Notes: a model not told the origin generated them from the sequence alone. Shown: positions 43,368 to 56,089, numbered from the stretch's first letter. The stretch: 64,000 bases of DNA from Gambelia wislizenii (GCA_030847615.1 JAUMIR010000005.1:107847116-107911115), one strand, 5' to 3'. Numbers and translations are program-made.

Positions 43368-45254
43368 GATGGTGGTGTTGACAGTTGTGTTGAGGAAGAG
43401 GCTTTATCCTTGCCCTTCCTCTGTAAAGCAACAAGGATTCTCCCATCAGGATTGCTATTTCCATGCTGCTAATTGTGTCAGGAAAGGAGCAAACCTCCTA
43501 GGCCTTGTTCATGTGGGAAGAGGCTGTGTGTGTGCATGAAAGAGAGTGTGAATGTGTGTTGGAAGTGATAGAGAGGTTGATATCAAATGCAATCCTTGGT
43601 AAGCAGTCCTAAGCTAGATCTAGCTTTTCTTGCCTTCTTAAGTTGTAAAACACACACTTTTACTGTGACACCCAGAGGAAATGGGCAACATGCGTGTTTT
43701 TAATCTTCAGTATTAAAAGGTTAAAAAAAATCCACATGAGACTTGCAACTGGAAATGATTTTGAGTCAGCAGAGTGTCTGCTTAGCAGCTATACCATAAA
43801 GTACCTCAGCAGTTTTATAGGGCCTGAGGTGATGTTTGTCTTAATTACCACTCACAAAAGGAATTTTTAAACAATGTTTTGGTGCCTTTTAACAGAAAGT
43901 AGAAAATAATGAGAAATCTGCATGGATGCACAGCAAAAGATTTAATTCGTTTATTTAAGTTAATGGGCAATTTAATCAAATGTATTTGATTAAAGTGGAC
44001 CACTGTTGGGGAGGGCTTGGTCAGAATAGACTACTGTAGGAAGCTTAAGTGATGTTGTCCACTAGTTCAGATGGTTTGTAAAAAGATTAAGATGCTTTCA
44101 TAGAGGATGGGCATATCAGTGATTGTTGGTAGCTAAATAATGCCACCACATTGAGGAGCAGTATCCCATTCTGTACTAGAGGATGATGAGAGACAAAAGA
44201 ATTACTGCCATCTTCACTGCCTCCCTGTCTCATTTGCTGACTCTTACTGGAAACAGAACAGAGTAGAAGATGCATTGGATTTTTTTTTAATTTAATTTTA
44301 TTTTTTTGGTACTTAACTCCCAGAATGTCCTGGCTATCATAATGGAGGCTTGGAGAATCTGGGACCTGTAGTCCAAAAGTCACTATCCCAAGCTATGGAT
44401 GAGACTGACTTGGATCAGAGTCAACCAAATGATTCCAATGTTGTTCTCTTCTTACAGCAGGCCAGATTAGAGTTTCAACAATAACACTAATAATATCAAC
44501 TCTGAGATGTCCCTTTGAGGGATCTACAAAAGGCCATGGTGCCCTTACATTTACCCTGCCATTTCCATTGACCCATTCCTTCAAGACTTAACTCTTGAAC
44601 ATAGCTGGTTCTGTGTGTGAAGGGGGCTCTAGAAATCCACTCTGGTGGGTGTTCTTATTTATTGGTTCCCCACTAATTGGCTCAAATAAAAAGATTAGAA
44701 CCACTGGTTGACTGTGGTCCACCATTTTAATTTAATTCAATTCAATCTAATTTAATAGTAACACTATGTCTGGAACATTGTGGAAAATTAAAATGGCATC
44801 TATACTCAGCCACCCAGTACTGCACTAAGCTGGAAATAAATCTAAGTCCTGGGGAAATAAACTAAAACCAAGGCTGGTGCTGGAACTGCTCTCACTGACT
44901 GAAAGCATTTTTGTGAGCTTTGTCATGTGTACATTTGTACATGCTGTTCTTACTGATTAAAACGTGTGTGCACATTTTTCAAACATACACAGCTGATGTC
45001 ATACAGGGATATCTAACCTATGCATGGCTCTGTACACATTTCTTCACCAAAATGCATTGTGAAGTGTTATGCACTCCATCCTATTGTTAGTCTTTAGAAG
45101 TAGAAATTGGTGTTTTCACAGTTAAATGTAATCCCAAGGAAATTTGTTTCCATTCCTACTGAGAGGTTTGGCTCTTGCCACATCTCTTTTAACATATCAT
45201 TTATAGGCCAGGAATGGGCAACTAGGGCTTTCCAGATGTTTTCTGACTTTTTGT
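43368..45254. other. no recognisable gene
   Basis: AT-rich. A short inverted motif, ACTCCCAGAATGTCC ... GGGACCTGTAGTCC (about 44,319-44,375), is of the common amniote type also seen at 32.56 and 48.87 kb. The sequence resumes after the GTGGT duplication as GATGGTGGTG repeats. Confidence 0.45.
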
Positions 45255-47470
45255 TTTGGACTTCCTGTTGTCAAGTTGACTTCAACATGGTGACACTATG
45301 AATGAGAGATGTCCAAGTTACCCTGTCATCAACAGCCCTGATCAGGCCTTTCAAACTCAGGGCTATGGCTTCCTTGATTGAGTCTATCCATCTGGAATGT
45401 GGTCTCCCTCTTTTTCTACTTCCTTCTACCTTACCAAGCATTATTGTCTTTTCTAGTGAGTCGTATATTCTCCTAGTATGGCAAAACTATGACAGTCTCA
45501 GTTTAGTCATTCTACTAGGGAGATTTCAGGCTTGATTTGCTTTAGGACCCATTTATTTCTCTTTTTGGCAATCCATGGATCCATGGAACTCTTTTCCTGC
45601 ACCACATTTCAGATAAGTTAATTTCTGTCCTATCAACTTCCTTCACTGTCCACCTTTCACAACCAATGGAAATATAATGGTACAGACAACCCTAAATTTA
45701 GTATTCAATTATATATCTTGACACTCCAAGATTTGTCTAGTTCCTTCATAGCTGCCCTTCCATGTCCTAGTCTTCTTCTGATTTCGTGACTACTGTCTCC
45801 ATTCTGATTAATTACTGAGCCAAGGTATGGAAAATCTTGAACTATTTCAATGTCTTCATTCTCTGCATTAAAGCTATGCATATCATCTGTGGTCATGATT
45901 TTTTTTCCTTAATGTTCAACTGTAAATCTGCTGTTGGACTTTCTTCCTTTACTTTCTTCAGTAATCATTCCAAGGCTTTGCTATTTTCTGATATTGCTTC
46001 CTCCAGTTTTCATGCCTCCTTCCTCCAAGTCTAATCCTGCTTTACATATGATATATTCAGAGTATAAGTTAAACAGATAGGGTGTTAAAATGCAGTCTTG
46101 CCTGACCCCTTTGCCAATTGGAAACCATTCCATTTCCCCATATTCTGTCTGACAGCATGATCTGCACAATCAAAAGCTTTGCTAGAATCTATAAGGCACA
46201 GGCTGATTTTCTTCTGAAATTTTCTGGTGCATTGAATTATCCAACACATGTTTACAATGTGATCCATAGTGCCTCTTCCTTTCCTGAACTCAGTTTGGAT
46301 ATCTGACATTTCTCACACCATATATGGTAAAAGTCTTTGTTGCAGAATTTTGTATATCACGTGGCTTACATGGGAAATTAATGCAATAGTCCTGTGGTTA
46401 CTGCAACCCCTGGTGTCCCCTTTCTTGAGACAGGAATGCATGTTGAATGTTTCCAGTCTGAGGGTCATTGTTTTGTTTTCCGTACTTGTTGACAGATTTT
46501 AGTTAGATTTAGAGTAGCTTCTGTCTCTTTTAGTATGCAATCCATTCCTGGTGATTTATTTCTTCAAAGTGCTCTGAATGCAGTTTCAACTTCACTTTCT
46601 AAAACTGGAGGTTCATCTTCAAATTGTTCTTCCTTGAACAATTCTTTCATCTCTTTTATCTCTTTCATCCTTTCATCTCTTTTATCTAGTTCTTCAGTGT
46701 GTTGTTTCAATTATCTTTTTATTTCTACTTGGACACGTAATATGTTCCCCTGCTGGTCATAGAGCACCCCCACTCTCGGTTTAAATGTCTTTTTGATTTA
46801 TTGAATCTTGAGGAAGAGGTCTCTTTTTCTTCCTGCTTTGTTGTCCTCTTCCATTTCCATATATTGATTATTATAGGAGTTCTCCTTGTCCCTGCACACT
46901 GGTCAGTGAACAGTTGCATTCAGAGCTCTGAGCCTATTTCTGTCACTTTTTACTTTTGATTCTTGTCTGGTCTTAACTGCTTGGAGAGTTTAATCTGTCA
47001 TACAGTGAGGCTTCTCTTTCTTTTTGGCTGCATATAATCTCCTTTTTCCTTCATTCCTGACAATGTCCCTGGCTTCAGTCCAGAGTTCTTTTGGCTCCAA
47101 GTCAATGAGGCTTAATAATAGGGATATGATTCAGGTTGTACTTGGCATGATGGTTGGTTTATTGTTCTTCTTTACTCTTTATCCTAATTTTTGATATTAA
47201 CAGTTCATGGTCTATGCCACAATCTGCTCCTGATCTTGTTTTTGCAAAGAGAATGGAGCTACTCCATGGTCTCCTGCAAATTATGATTGAATCTATTTGA
47301 TTTTTATATTGGCCATCAGATGATTTCCATGTCTACAGTCACCTCTTTGGTTGCCTGAAGAATGTGTTTGAGATGAACAAACTGTTGGCCTTGCCAAATT
47401 CAATCAGTTGCTCTCTTGATTAATTTCTTGCTCTTGGGCCAAATTTTTCTACAATCTTTGATTCTGCTCT
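45255..47470 (-). pseudogene. RTE-BovB LINE: endonuclease and reverse transcriptase, decayed
   Basis: Reading the minus strand from right to left. An endonuclease-like part (about 47,200-47,470) gives IDSWNAKAENR-, FGPRARN-, LIEFGKANSLFISNT- and TRSGADCGIDHELL-type segments. RT follows: TEFRKGRGTMDHIVNMCWII and LIDSSKAFDCADH (46,085-46,309), then GKGVRQDCILTPYLFNLYSE (45,981-46,169). A late segment has DFPYLGSVINQNGDSSHEI (45,705-45,896). The 3' end near 45,270 has the BovB-type TTGAAGTCAACTTGAC tail. All pieces are out of frame with each other. Confidence 0.8.
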
Positions 47471-47614
47471 GTTTTCTGCTTTTGCATTCCAACTGTCTAT
47501 GATTAACAGAAACTGGGCCATTTCAGAAGCAAATGAAAAACTGAGACAACAGAAGATTGGTCAGGACTGTCCCTGTCAAATCAGGGCAGTTGGAGAGTAT
47601 GTTACTGTCTTTGT

Positions 47615-47685
47615 ATATGGTTTATAAGCCACTCTGAGAAGGCTTGAGGGACAAGATGTGGGATACAAATAGCTCACACATACAT
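47615..47685 (+). mobile_element. LINE/SINE 3' tail remnant
   Basis: TTATAAGCCACTCTGAGAAGG ... GTGGGATACAAATA is the GTAAGCC-type 3' tail seen at 10.4, 17.65 and 62.2 kb. Nothing upstream can be assigned to it. Confidence 0.45.
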
Positions 47686-47850
47686 GAACAAATATGTGTG
47701 GCTGTCACAATGTCTTTAAATTACAATGGAGGTACTTGCTCTTCTTCTGATGACAGTGGTGGCTGCTGTGTCTCTTGGGACTTTATCAGGGGAGCCCAAT
47801 AGCAGGAGGGAAACACATCATTTAGAATGTGATGATAGTACCAAAGGCAA

Positions 47851-48019
47851 AATTAGCAGATGATTGTGTTGCTTACCTGTTTCCACTGCATCGCGCTGGT
47901 GCAAATGAGGCATCACTTTTTATTGACGGGCTAAGCCATCAATAAAAAGTGATAACCTCAATCATATCAGCACAATGCAGTGGGAATGTATAAGCAACAG
48001 TGTTATCTGATAATTTCAG
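47851..48019. mobile_element. foldback element, about 169 bp
   Basis: A near-complete palindrome. Outer arms AATTAGCAGATGATTGTGTT and the complement of AATTATCAGATAACACTGTT lead to inner arms that pair 17 of 18 bases (47,912-47,929 with 47,936-47,953) around a 6-base loop, GCTAAG. The core resembles part of the 3.7-4.2 kb element. Its transcript would form a single long hairpin. Confidence 0.65.
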
Positions 48020-49297
48020 CTATTTCTGCTATCATCCCATCCTAATGCCATGGTTTTTGCTATGTCTGATAAAGTCCTTGGTCTCTTTCTTCTTCTAGCT
48101 GGGGTTTCTACGTGTCATAAAACTGTTAAAAACACAGGAATCCTGCCAGAGAAATGGTAGTGAGGTGTGTGTATATGTGTGTGTGTGTGTGAGAGAGAAA
48201 TCCTACATTGCCTAGTATGAATGGTGTTTGTGCCATAAATAATATATAATAAATAAATTGCTGAATGAATGTGGAATGGTTGAAAGAAGGATCACAGTGA
48301 TTATTCATTGTTGAGTGAGGTGCACATTACTTCACAGAGGCACCTCAAGGTGGTTTGCCATAAATGATTAAAAACCGGTATAGGGAATATTCAAAAGGAG
48401 GAAAGGAGGTCACTGAATCATGAGGTAATAACTGACTTTGGACTCAGTGCAGAACTGATATACATTAGGCCCGTTCCTGGAGAGTAGGTGAGGAATGAAG
48501 TGTCCCTTGCAGTGATCTTGAAGAAAAATTACTGCATTATCAGGATATGTTAATGGACATCTAAATCTCTCATATTCCATATTCTAATCAGTGAATCTTA
48601 AACAGCCTGATTGTTTGAATTACACCGAAGCCTGCAAAAGACAATGCAGTTGATTCAATGCCACTTTGTGGCTTTGGATGCCCTGATGAATAGAAAGCAC
48701 TGATTACAAATAGCAAAAAAGGACATACAGATAGTTGTGGTGTTCTGGATTATTGTGTAAGATGGTGGGTGTCCTGTTAGGATGTGCTTCTTCTCAAAAA
48801 ATGTGATATTCTTTAAAAGAAGGAAGGTATTGTGGTTCACCAGCAGAATTTAGAAAAGTTTGTTTTGGGCTACAATTCCCAGCATCCCTAGAGAACATGG
48901 CTAGTTGCAATACTGCTGGCTGGTGAATTGTGGGAGTTGTGGTCCAAAATCTAACTCTTCCAAGCTGTTCACTGTTTTCAGTGAAAGAAACAATACCATA
49001 ACTTTCTGATGTTCCCACCCTCCTTGCACCAATGATCCCCAGCACAAGGGGGATTTGTGATGGGAACATTTTCCTCCCTGTTACTCTAGAGATTGCTCAT
49101 GGGAGGGTGTAAGAACATCTGGTGGCTGCTTCTTAATTGACAGGGGAATGGACCCCAATTGTTCCCAAGGGCCTCTTAGAGGTAAATGGAGTTCGGAAGG
49201 GGGGCGGGTGTGTGGCCGGAATCCACTATATAGCACTGTGTTTACCATTGTAATGGTCATACAGGATTCTGCTGAATGACTGTGGGGTAGCCTAGAG
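48020..49297. other. no gene; (TG)n and a short foldback motif
   Basis: A (TG)n tract lies at about 48,166-48,191. At 48,869-48,945, GGCTACAATTCCCAGCATCC and GAATTGTGGGAGTTGTGGTCC form an imperfect inverted repeat of a common amniote type. No coding signal. Confidence 0.5.
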
Positions 49298-49480
49298 GGT
49301 GAAAAAACTCATAAAATGTGAGGAGAATACCGTTTGTCCCAATGGGATCCTGTGGTGATTCACCATATTGTGAAGGAAGGGGGGAACTCCAAATACTCCA
49401 TGGGAAAAGGCTTTGCAGCTTTCCCCATTTTTAAAAAAAGCTCCACATGAAATGTGCATTCCTGCTCATTTAACCACCAA
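49298..49480 (+). mobile_element. internal fragment of the GGCTTGTCTA TIR family
   Basis: Follows 15.04-15.22 kb (shared GAGAATACC, ATGGGAT, TGGTGATT, GGAAAAGGCTTTGCAGCTTT-like blocks). The termini are missing. Confidence 0.5.
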
Positions 49481-51382
49481 TGCACAGTACCAAGGGGCCA
49501 GAACTCTTCATCTGATTGGTTGGATCTGCACAGGCGCTGGTTTGCTGTCAAGCACCTGGAAGCACTAGTGATCATGTGCTTTTGTAAACTTTTTTTAAAC
49601 TGTACTGTCAAAAGAGAACATGGCCATGAGTCAAGATAGAAGCCATGTTGTTTTGAATGGGGGGGGTGAGGAAGGTGAAGGGGACTTGGCAGGAGGATGG
49701 TCACCATTGTCAAGAAGACGAGAGCCACCCACCACTCATACTGGTGGCAGACTACGATTTTGGCTGCAAAGGGATGGGAGGACCTGCCTGGTCAGCTGCT
49801 GGGAGAAGGAAGAGGAGGGGGAAAACTCTTTGCTGATCTGGGGCTGGGCTGCTCCTTGTCTCATGTGTATTCACTGAGGACAGGTGTGAGAGAAGGAGTA
49901 ATACATCCAATACATCTCACGTAGCTTTCCTCTTCTTCATTTTATCTTTACAACAATCTATTGAAATGCATCAAGCTGAGCAAGAATTACCCAGGTACTT
50001 TAATAACTTTTATAACTTCCAATACAACACTTTAACCACACCTTTGCAAATGTTTTTGCTGTGTCTTGATGTGAAATTTACACAAGTTAAGTTCTTCTGC
50101 AATAGAAACTCATGACTGTAAGAACTTTGTGTGGTGGGGAAAACCTAAGGGCAACCTCAAAATGCTCCAGCCAACTTTACCAAAATGTTCAGCCTGGATG
50201 CCTCCACCCTTTGTTTCTACCACCTTCCAATTCCCCTTTAGTACCTTTTCTCTGAACTAGGGTTGAAACTTTTTAATCAAATATGTGGATGTGTGGTGTT
50301 CTCTGGTAACATTATCAGGCAAACATTAATCAGGCAATCTTGTGCTTATTACTATATTGATGTATCGGTACAGGAGATCACTATTCAGTGACCAATCTCC
50401 AATATACCACCACACAGATCAACCCTTGGATATTCGAATGCTTTTAATTAGATCCCATACCCATTCTTTCTTTTTTCATTCTGCCTCAACACTCAGACTC
50501 CCCAACCACTGCACACAATCTTCCTGGATTCAAGCCTCACTCAGAACCTCACACAGATTCAACCCCAAACATCAACTTCAAGTGCCACAGAACTTCAACT
50601 GAACTCCTAACTGACATGCCTAACTGCAAACACACAGAAACCCTTCCCATTACAGTCTCCTGCTCTGTGATTGGTTCCCTCATGCTCTCATCTCATTCCT
50701 CCAGATTAATGCCTTTCACACTGTGCTCCCCCACCCCACATTGTTGTGGAGCAAACAGTAAAAGAGAACACAGAAATGTGTGGATAACTTAGCCTTGATT
50801 TCACTAAGATCTTCCATGGAGGGAGCTAGGGGGAGCCATCTCCTCTTCAAAGGAGAAAACTCTCTGAATTTCTTGCCCCACTTTACACAAACACACACTT
50901 TCAATCCTTTCCTAGGCAATCACTTTTTAGTCTCCTGCATTTTTTTCTTCCCAGACCTTCTGAGCAGCTAATTTTCTCAGCTGATGCACTGCAGCCTGAG
51001 CTAATAGTGGTTTGGATACTCTCTGTGGGGGACCAATTAAGAAATTTCTCAACTGGACTCCTCCCTTCTCCTGTTGCTTTGCTTGCTTTCAAAAGGGGAA
51101 GGGGAGCCCAGCTTCAGTATATTGAGCAGCAACAACAAAAACAACAATAAATCAATTCTTATACTTTTCTTCCCTTCTCCTCCAGAAGAAGAAGGAGGAC
51201 AAACTAGCAACAGCTGAAAGGGGGAACTGATTCCCACTCATCCCATCCACCGACATAGAAACACACTAGTAAAACTGCACTGCTACTTCAAGGTAGGTAT
51301 CATCACAAAGTAAGTCCCAACATAACAGTTTGCAACAGTAAGAAGAGAGGTAGCTTGAAAATCAGCCAAATATTTGAGGAAA
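49481..51382. other. no recognisable gene
   Basis: Mixed-composition sequence with short open frames only (for example 49,620-49,877, G/E-rich, no family). A CAACAACAAAAACAACAATAA tract is near 51,129. No element ends were identified. Confidence 0.45.
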
Positions 51383-51387
51383 CTGAG

Positions 51388-51638
51388 GGCCTGTTTACAC
51401 AGCAGATTTATTGCGGCAACTTGCGGTTTAATTATTTTCCGCAGCTGTGCCAGTCAGGTTTTTTTTTTTTTTTAATTATGTCGCTTTGAAGTTCAGACTT
51501 GAATAAGTGTGGGGGGTGTGGCTCTGTGTGTCTCTGTAAATCTGCCTGTAAATGAACTCACTCCATAAAGCAGAGGGAGAGTAATCTCTCTGCTAAAAGA
51601 CCTTGTGCCATGCTGTGGATCGCACGTTTTTCCAGCTG

Positions 51639-51669
<31 letters not shown>

Positions 51670-52221
51670 CCTCCCCCAAGCAGAGAGAGAGAGAGGGAAA
51701 ATAGCAGTTCAGCTTGCTACAGCCCTTTGTGAAATGGTTTCTCTCCCTCCCCCGTGCACAGGATAAAAGTGACGAACGAGCTTTTACATACTTTCAAAAC
51801 AGCAGAGAATGAGAAGGAATGCTCCCTGAAAGTTGTTGGGAATGCTTTTTTGAAGTTGTTGGGAATCCTTTTTTTTTTTTGCAAACTGGCTCGCAAAATA
51901 GCAGACAGGATTTTTGCAAGTTTCTTCACTAATGGCTACTGTCTTTGCCTCCTCCCTGCCCCCCTTTTAAGCCCACCCCTGCATCAGCAACCAATCACAA
52001 TGCAGCTGTGCTTTAACCCTTAGCGGAATGCTAGTTTACACTGCCAATAAAGCACTACATTGCAAATGTTCCTGCAAAAATAGTGACATGCCCTGCCACG
52101 CTATATTTGGGTGTTTTACCTTCCCCCCTTCTGAATGAGGCGATGCTGTGCTGCGATCCGTGGGAACTATGAGCTATCTTAGCAGTATATTTAGGGGAAT
52201 ATTTGCCCGTGTAAATGACCC
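51388..52221. mobile_element. TIR element (GGSYYRTTTACAC), copy B1, 5-bp TSD
   Basis: The left end is GGCCTGTTTACAC and the right end the complement of GGGTCATTTACAC. It is flanked by a perfect CTGAG duplication (51,383-51,387 and 52,222-52,226). The centre holds (CT)n followed by (GA)n (about 51,641-51,697), itself a foldback. The right half (CTTCTGAATGAGGCGATGC, GATCCGTGGGAACTATGAGC) is nearly identical, inverted, to 63,619-64,000. Non-coding. Confidence 0.7.
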
Positions 52222-52239
52222 CTGAGACAAGAATCATCC

Positions 52240-52455
52240 CAATTTGGAGCTTAACCTATGCAAAAGGGGGGGGGGGGAATCCCAACCCTCTCATATGATT
52301 TTATTTATGCAGAAAATGACATTTAAAACACAAAAAGCAAGCTTCCTACACAAAAAAGTGATTTCTTCACAGAAAATGCCATTTTCTGCACACACAAAAA
52401 TTTGTGTATGTTTTCAGAATAAATCCCAAATTGTAAATATTCCTTGAAAAACTGC
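52240..52455 (+). repeat. TTTTCTGCACA repeat family, copy 3 (partial)
   Basis: ACAGAAAATGCCATTTTCTGCAC units and a CAGAATAAATCCCAAATTGT end match the other two copies. The left end is missing. A G-run (52,266-52,277) is at its start. Confidence 0.5.
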
Positions 52456-52675
52456 ACAGTTCTTTAGGACTTTCTCACAGCATGGAGAAAAATGGTAGAA
52501 TTATACATGATTGCCTGTGTGAACAAATTTTTGGAAGATTTACATCCTTTGGAAGATTTAATCCTTTAGAAATTATGCCCCAATTTCTAAAATTTTAAAT
52601 TACAAATGGAAACCTCTGCCTTCTAGGGGTTGTGAGGATCAATTTTGCTATGTGTACGCTCCTCCAAGGGCCTAA

Positions 52676-52754
52676 ATACCTTAAAGGCACTAGATCCTGG
52701 CTGATCTTGGAAGCTACGCAGGGTATGCCCTGGTTAATACTTGGATGGGAGACC
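52676..52754 (+). mobile_element. 5S-rRNA-derived SINE, head part
   Basis: TGATCTTGGAAGCTACGCAG and GGTTAATACTTGGATGGGAG follow the internal promoter of 5S rRNA (box A and box C region). The sequence stops at GGGAGACC, where an LTR has inserted. Its remainder is at about 53,591-53,760. Confidence 0.8.
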
Positions 52755-53590
52755 TGTTAGGGTTTTGAATATATATCCCTTGGAAATTTATGTCATAAAG
52801 AGATACCATATATTCCATTTATCTGTAGAGGACAAAGCTGAAGGTTAAACAGCTATGTAGTAGAGTAGGCAGCTGATGTTTTTCTGCCAGCTTATCTCAC
52901 TATGACTCAGAGAAGGGAGATAGCATGCTAGGGATGATGTCAGATGATGTCACCAGTCACCAATTGAATGAAGGGGAGTTGCTAGAACAGCTAGGAAACC
53001 CTATATAAGTCATGGTGCAAGGCAGCCCACTTCACTTCTTCAACTTACTTCTTTGACTGACCGCTAACTGTAAGCTTAGCTATTAGAGCAATGATTTTGT
53101 TTGTAGTTTAGAATGTAAACAATAAAGCCTGTAAGTTTTTAGACCCACAGGACATTTTCAGACAGTGCTTACCGTGGGATCAGGTCCTGGGAGAGGAACG
53201 GTGCGGTAGGGGGTCCTTTCTGGATGCCACCGTCCCTCTTCTGGGATCATTTGTGGCTTGTCCACGAAGCTTTGGAAGCGGCCGCACCATATTTTAAGCA
53301 CGGACAACTTCCGTGCTTAAAATATGGTGCAACCACTTCCAAAGCTTCACGGACGTGCCACGAATGATCCTGGAAGAGGGACAACAGTGTCTGACAAGGA
53401 TCCCCTGCTGTGCAAGAGCGCCATTCCTCTCCCAGGACCTGATCCCGTGGTAAGCACCATCTGAAAATGTCCTAAGTGTGTCCATCTACTCATTGAACAC
53501 TGAACATACAGGAAGCATCTGGACCAAGCTTTTGCTACTCTGCTAACCTGATTCCTGGCTGGACTCCTGAGCATAGACAGACTCCAGCAG
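52755..53590 (+). mobile_element. solo LTR inserted in the 5S SINE, itself carrying a foldback
   Basis: Starts TGTTAGGG inside the SINE. It has a CTATATAAG TATA box (53,001-53,009) and AATAAA at 53,121-53,126. The right end is only approximate (53,579-53,600), because no clean flank duplication could be read. The foldback at 53,149-53,474 accounts for 326 bases, leaving about 510 bases of LTR. No internal retroviral genes flank it. The family is unknown. Confidence 0.55.
53149..53474. mobile_element. foldback element with a 21-bp perfect central hairpin
   Basis: Arms start AGGACATTTTCAGA at both ends (inverted) and stay alignable over most of the length (GATCAGGTCCTGGGAGAGGAA in both). The centre is a perfect 21-bp stem, 53,284-53,304 with 53,310-53,330, around the loop CAACT. 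Non-coding. It lies just after the LTR polyadenylation signal. Confidence 0.75.
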
Positions 53591-53760
53591 GCTCCATCAA
53601 CAAATACCAGATGCTGTAGGCTATATTTCAGAGGAAGGAAATGGCAAAACCACTTCTGAATGTTCCTTGCCTAAGAAAACCCTATGAAAGTCATGGCGTT
53701 GCCATAGGTTGATGGGCAACTTGAAGGCACACAAACACAAACAGACACACATGTTCCTCC
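53591..53760 (+). mobile_element. 5S-rRNA-derived SINE, body and BovB-like tail
   Basis: Continues the 5S sequence (AATACCAGATGCTGTAGGC). Next come the body TTTCAGAGGAAGGAAATGGC, CCTTGCCTAAGAAAACCC, and the Sauria/BovB-type tail GTTGCCATAGGTTGATGGGC followed by CACACAAACACAAAC. Together with 52,676-52,754 it makes one SINE split by about 840 bases. Confidence 0.8.
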
Positions 53761-56085
53761 AAGCTATTTTATGCCAAGTGGGGCCTTTTTTCAAATCCAG
53801 TACATTTTAGTAACTTCCTGGTTAGAAAAAAAGCCTGTTCTGGTCCAGAAAAGGCCACAAACAGGACAAGAATGTAACAAGATCTCTATTTGTATATCTT
53901 AAAAAGTCCTGGGGCTCATAAAGCTAGAAAGGAACAGTGTGAGTGCTGTACATGCCTGTGTCAAACGGATAACATCCTGTGAACACTATACTTTCAGTCT
54001 TAGCCTAAGGTACATTCTATGTCAGGGTAAGGGGACCCAGGATTGGTAGCATCCAAATCTGTTTCCACAGTTACCTCTACATCCCCTCTGTCCTAGGGAG
54101 GTTTCAGGGGAACAATGGAAGGGAGGGAAAATGAGGGGAGGGAATTGCAGAAGAGGGAATGGCAGGAGAGGGAAACGGTAGTCTGCTTCAGTAACTATGT
54201 TGTGAGGATCATGAATAGGAACAAAAAAAGTTCCTGTAAGCATTTTCTTCAAATGTTTCCATTATTCACCCCTTTGGAAGCAAGCAAACAGATGTTTGAA
54301 TATTCCACAATTATGTAAATAATCAGCTAAATACAATGCTAGTCCCAATCAGTGTAGTTCCACTGAAACCAATGGGACTTACATAAGTGGTGGTAAACAA
54401 GGCTATCATGATGGAGTTCCCATTATCTTGCCCGCAATTCCCATCATCCTGCCTGCAGGGTGATGCCACTCCCATCTTTCTGCAAACACTACGTTTTCCA
54501 TTATTTGCAAACAGTATTGTCTTGTCAGCATGGCATCAGGTAAGGAAAGGGTTAACTGGATGGGAGGGTCTAAAACACCACCTCCACATAATCTACTGAG
54601 ATGACATCACCAGTGGCATCAGTTCACCTGAGGCAGGCTTGAGCAATCAAGAATGCCAGCATGGGAATTCCAAATAAGGTATAACTGTTTTGTGTGAGCA
54701 CATTGCTTGGGTCAGACCATGGAGTTTTGAGGCAAACAAAGGAGGGTCTGAGACACAGACTCCAAGCCGAGAGTGAAACAATGGAGAAGGCTGTGAAGCT
54801 GGCCTAGAACCTGCCTAAATGTAGCTTAAAATAACTGAATGCTTTGACTTTAACACCTTTGCTATTTCTGTAACTGCCTGGTCTGCCTGGGGGCATGGAA
54901 GGTGCCTGTCCTCATGAGAAATGTGCATAACTTAAACTTGCTTGAATAAAATAAGTTTTTTCTAATCTTCCTATATGCTGATGCTGTACATGTCTATGTC
55001 CCTTGGTCATTGCTACATTTCTCTCTCTCTCTCTCTGGGGATAGGAGGAAGGAGTTGTGGTGGGTATACCCACTGGTTATCCAGTCTCCCACTGGGCTGG
55101 GCATACATCTTCAGTGGGTGGTGGCAGCATTTTGGCCTGTAGGGGGTGCCCTTGAGTGATGGTACTCAGGGTTGCCTCTACATGGAAGCTAAATTTGGGG
55201 GTTCCAGGCAAAGAGCCTCCAGTTTAGCCCTTGACAAAGGCCCATTGGTGTCAATGGGTCTGCTATTGTGGGGGCTAACACTGGAGTGAGCCTTATAGTC
55301 AGTACATATTCCTGCCCACCACTCTCCCATTGTTCAGAAAATTGGTGTTCCCCATGATCCTCACTACACAATGGTGCAGAGAGGCTGAACCACACCAGGG
55401 GACACTGTTGGGGGGGGGTGAAACATGTCAAGGAAAAATGGATATTGTAGTGCCAATTGTTTTAATAGGCCTTGTGGATGCATTTTCAATCTGGGCAAAC
55501 TGTCTCCATGTTTTACACACCTGGGTGTGCAGAAAGGCATCTATTCTTCATTCTTCTGCTATTCTGCTGTTCTTCCTTCTGGGCATGTACAAACTGCTGA
55601 GATTATGCTGATTATCCTGACAGGTTGATGGGCCCAGAACTGGACATATCATGGATCCCAGACTGGACATAGGATTGTACAGGGTGCCCTTTTTGCTGTC
55701 TAGGTGTCTTACCTGATGTTGGATTTAATTCTGGAGCTGTCTTTGGGATTCCTGTCTATGCTTGGCAAGTCTGAAGGAGCAGACCATCAATCCTGGATGC
55801 TGGAGGTGCTTGAAAGCTACCAAAGGAGCTGTCTGATTGTCCTAGCTGGTAAGCTACCCTGTTAAGGAATTTACCCAGCTGAGAGGGGCTTGATAGATCA
55901 AAGTTGCAGCCATGGCAGTCAGTCAGGGGAGTCTGCCTTTTGAGAGATTGAATGACAGGAATTATCATACTAGGACTGTGAAGATGGAAGCCTATCTGCA
56001 CCAGCAGTTGATTTATGGCCCCATCGAAACAACTCCAGGGCCATCTGCTTTGGCTGCCAGTTTTGAAGAACAATAAAATCAAAAC
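53761..56085. other. no recognisable gene
   Basis: Includes G/A-rich direct repeats (54,110-54,175), a (CT)n tract (55,021-55,037), an AATAAAATAAG motif at about 54,946 that could belong to an old LTR, and an ACTGAAACCAATGGGACTTA block (54,362) of a widespread amniote repeat. No coding evidence. Confidence 0.4.
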
Positions 56086-56089
56086 TCAA

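Noticed and set aside
52676..52754. 5S rRNA gene
   Set aside because: Only the internal-promoter half is 5S-like, and the rest continues into a SINE body with a BovB-like tail after an insertion. It is a SINE, not an rRNA gene.
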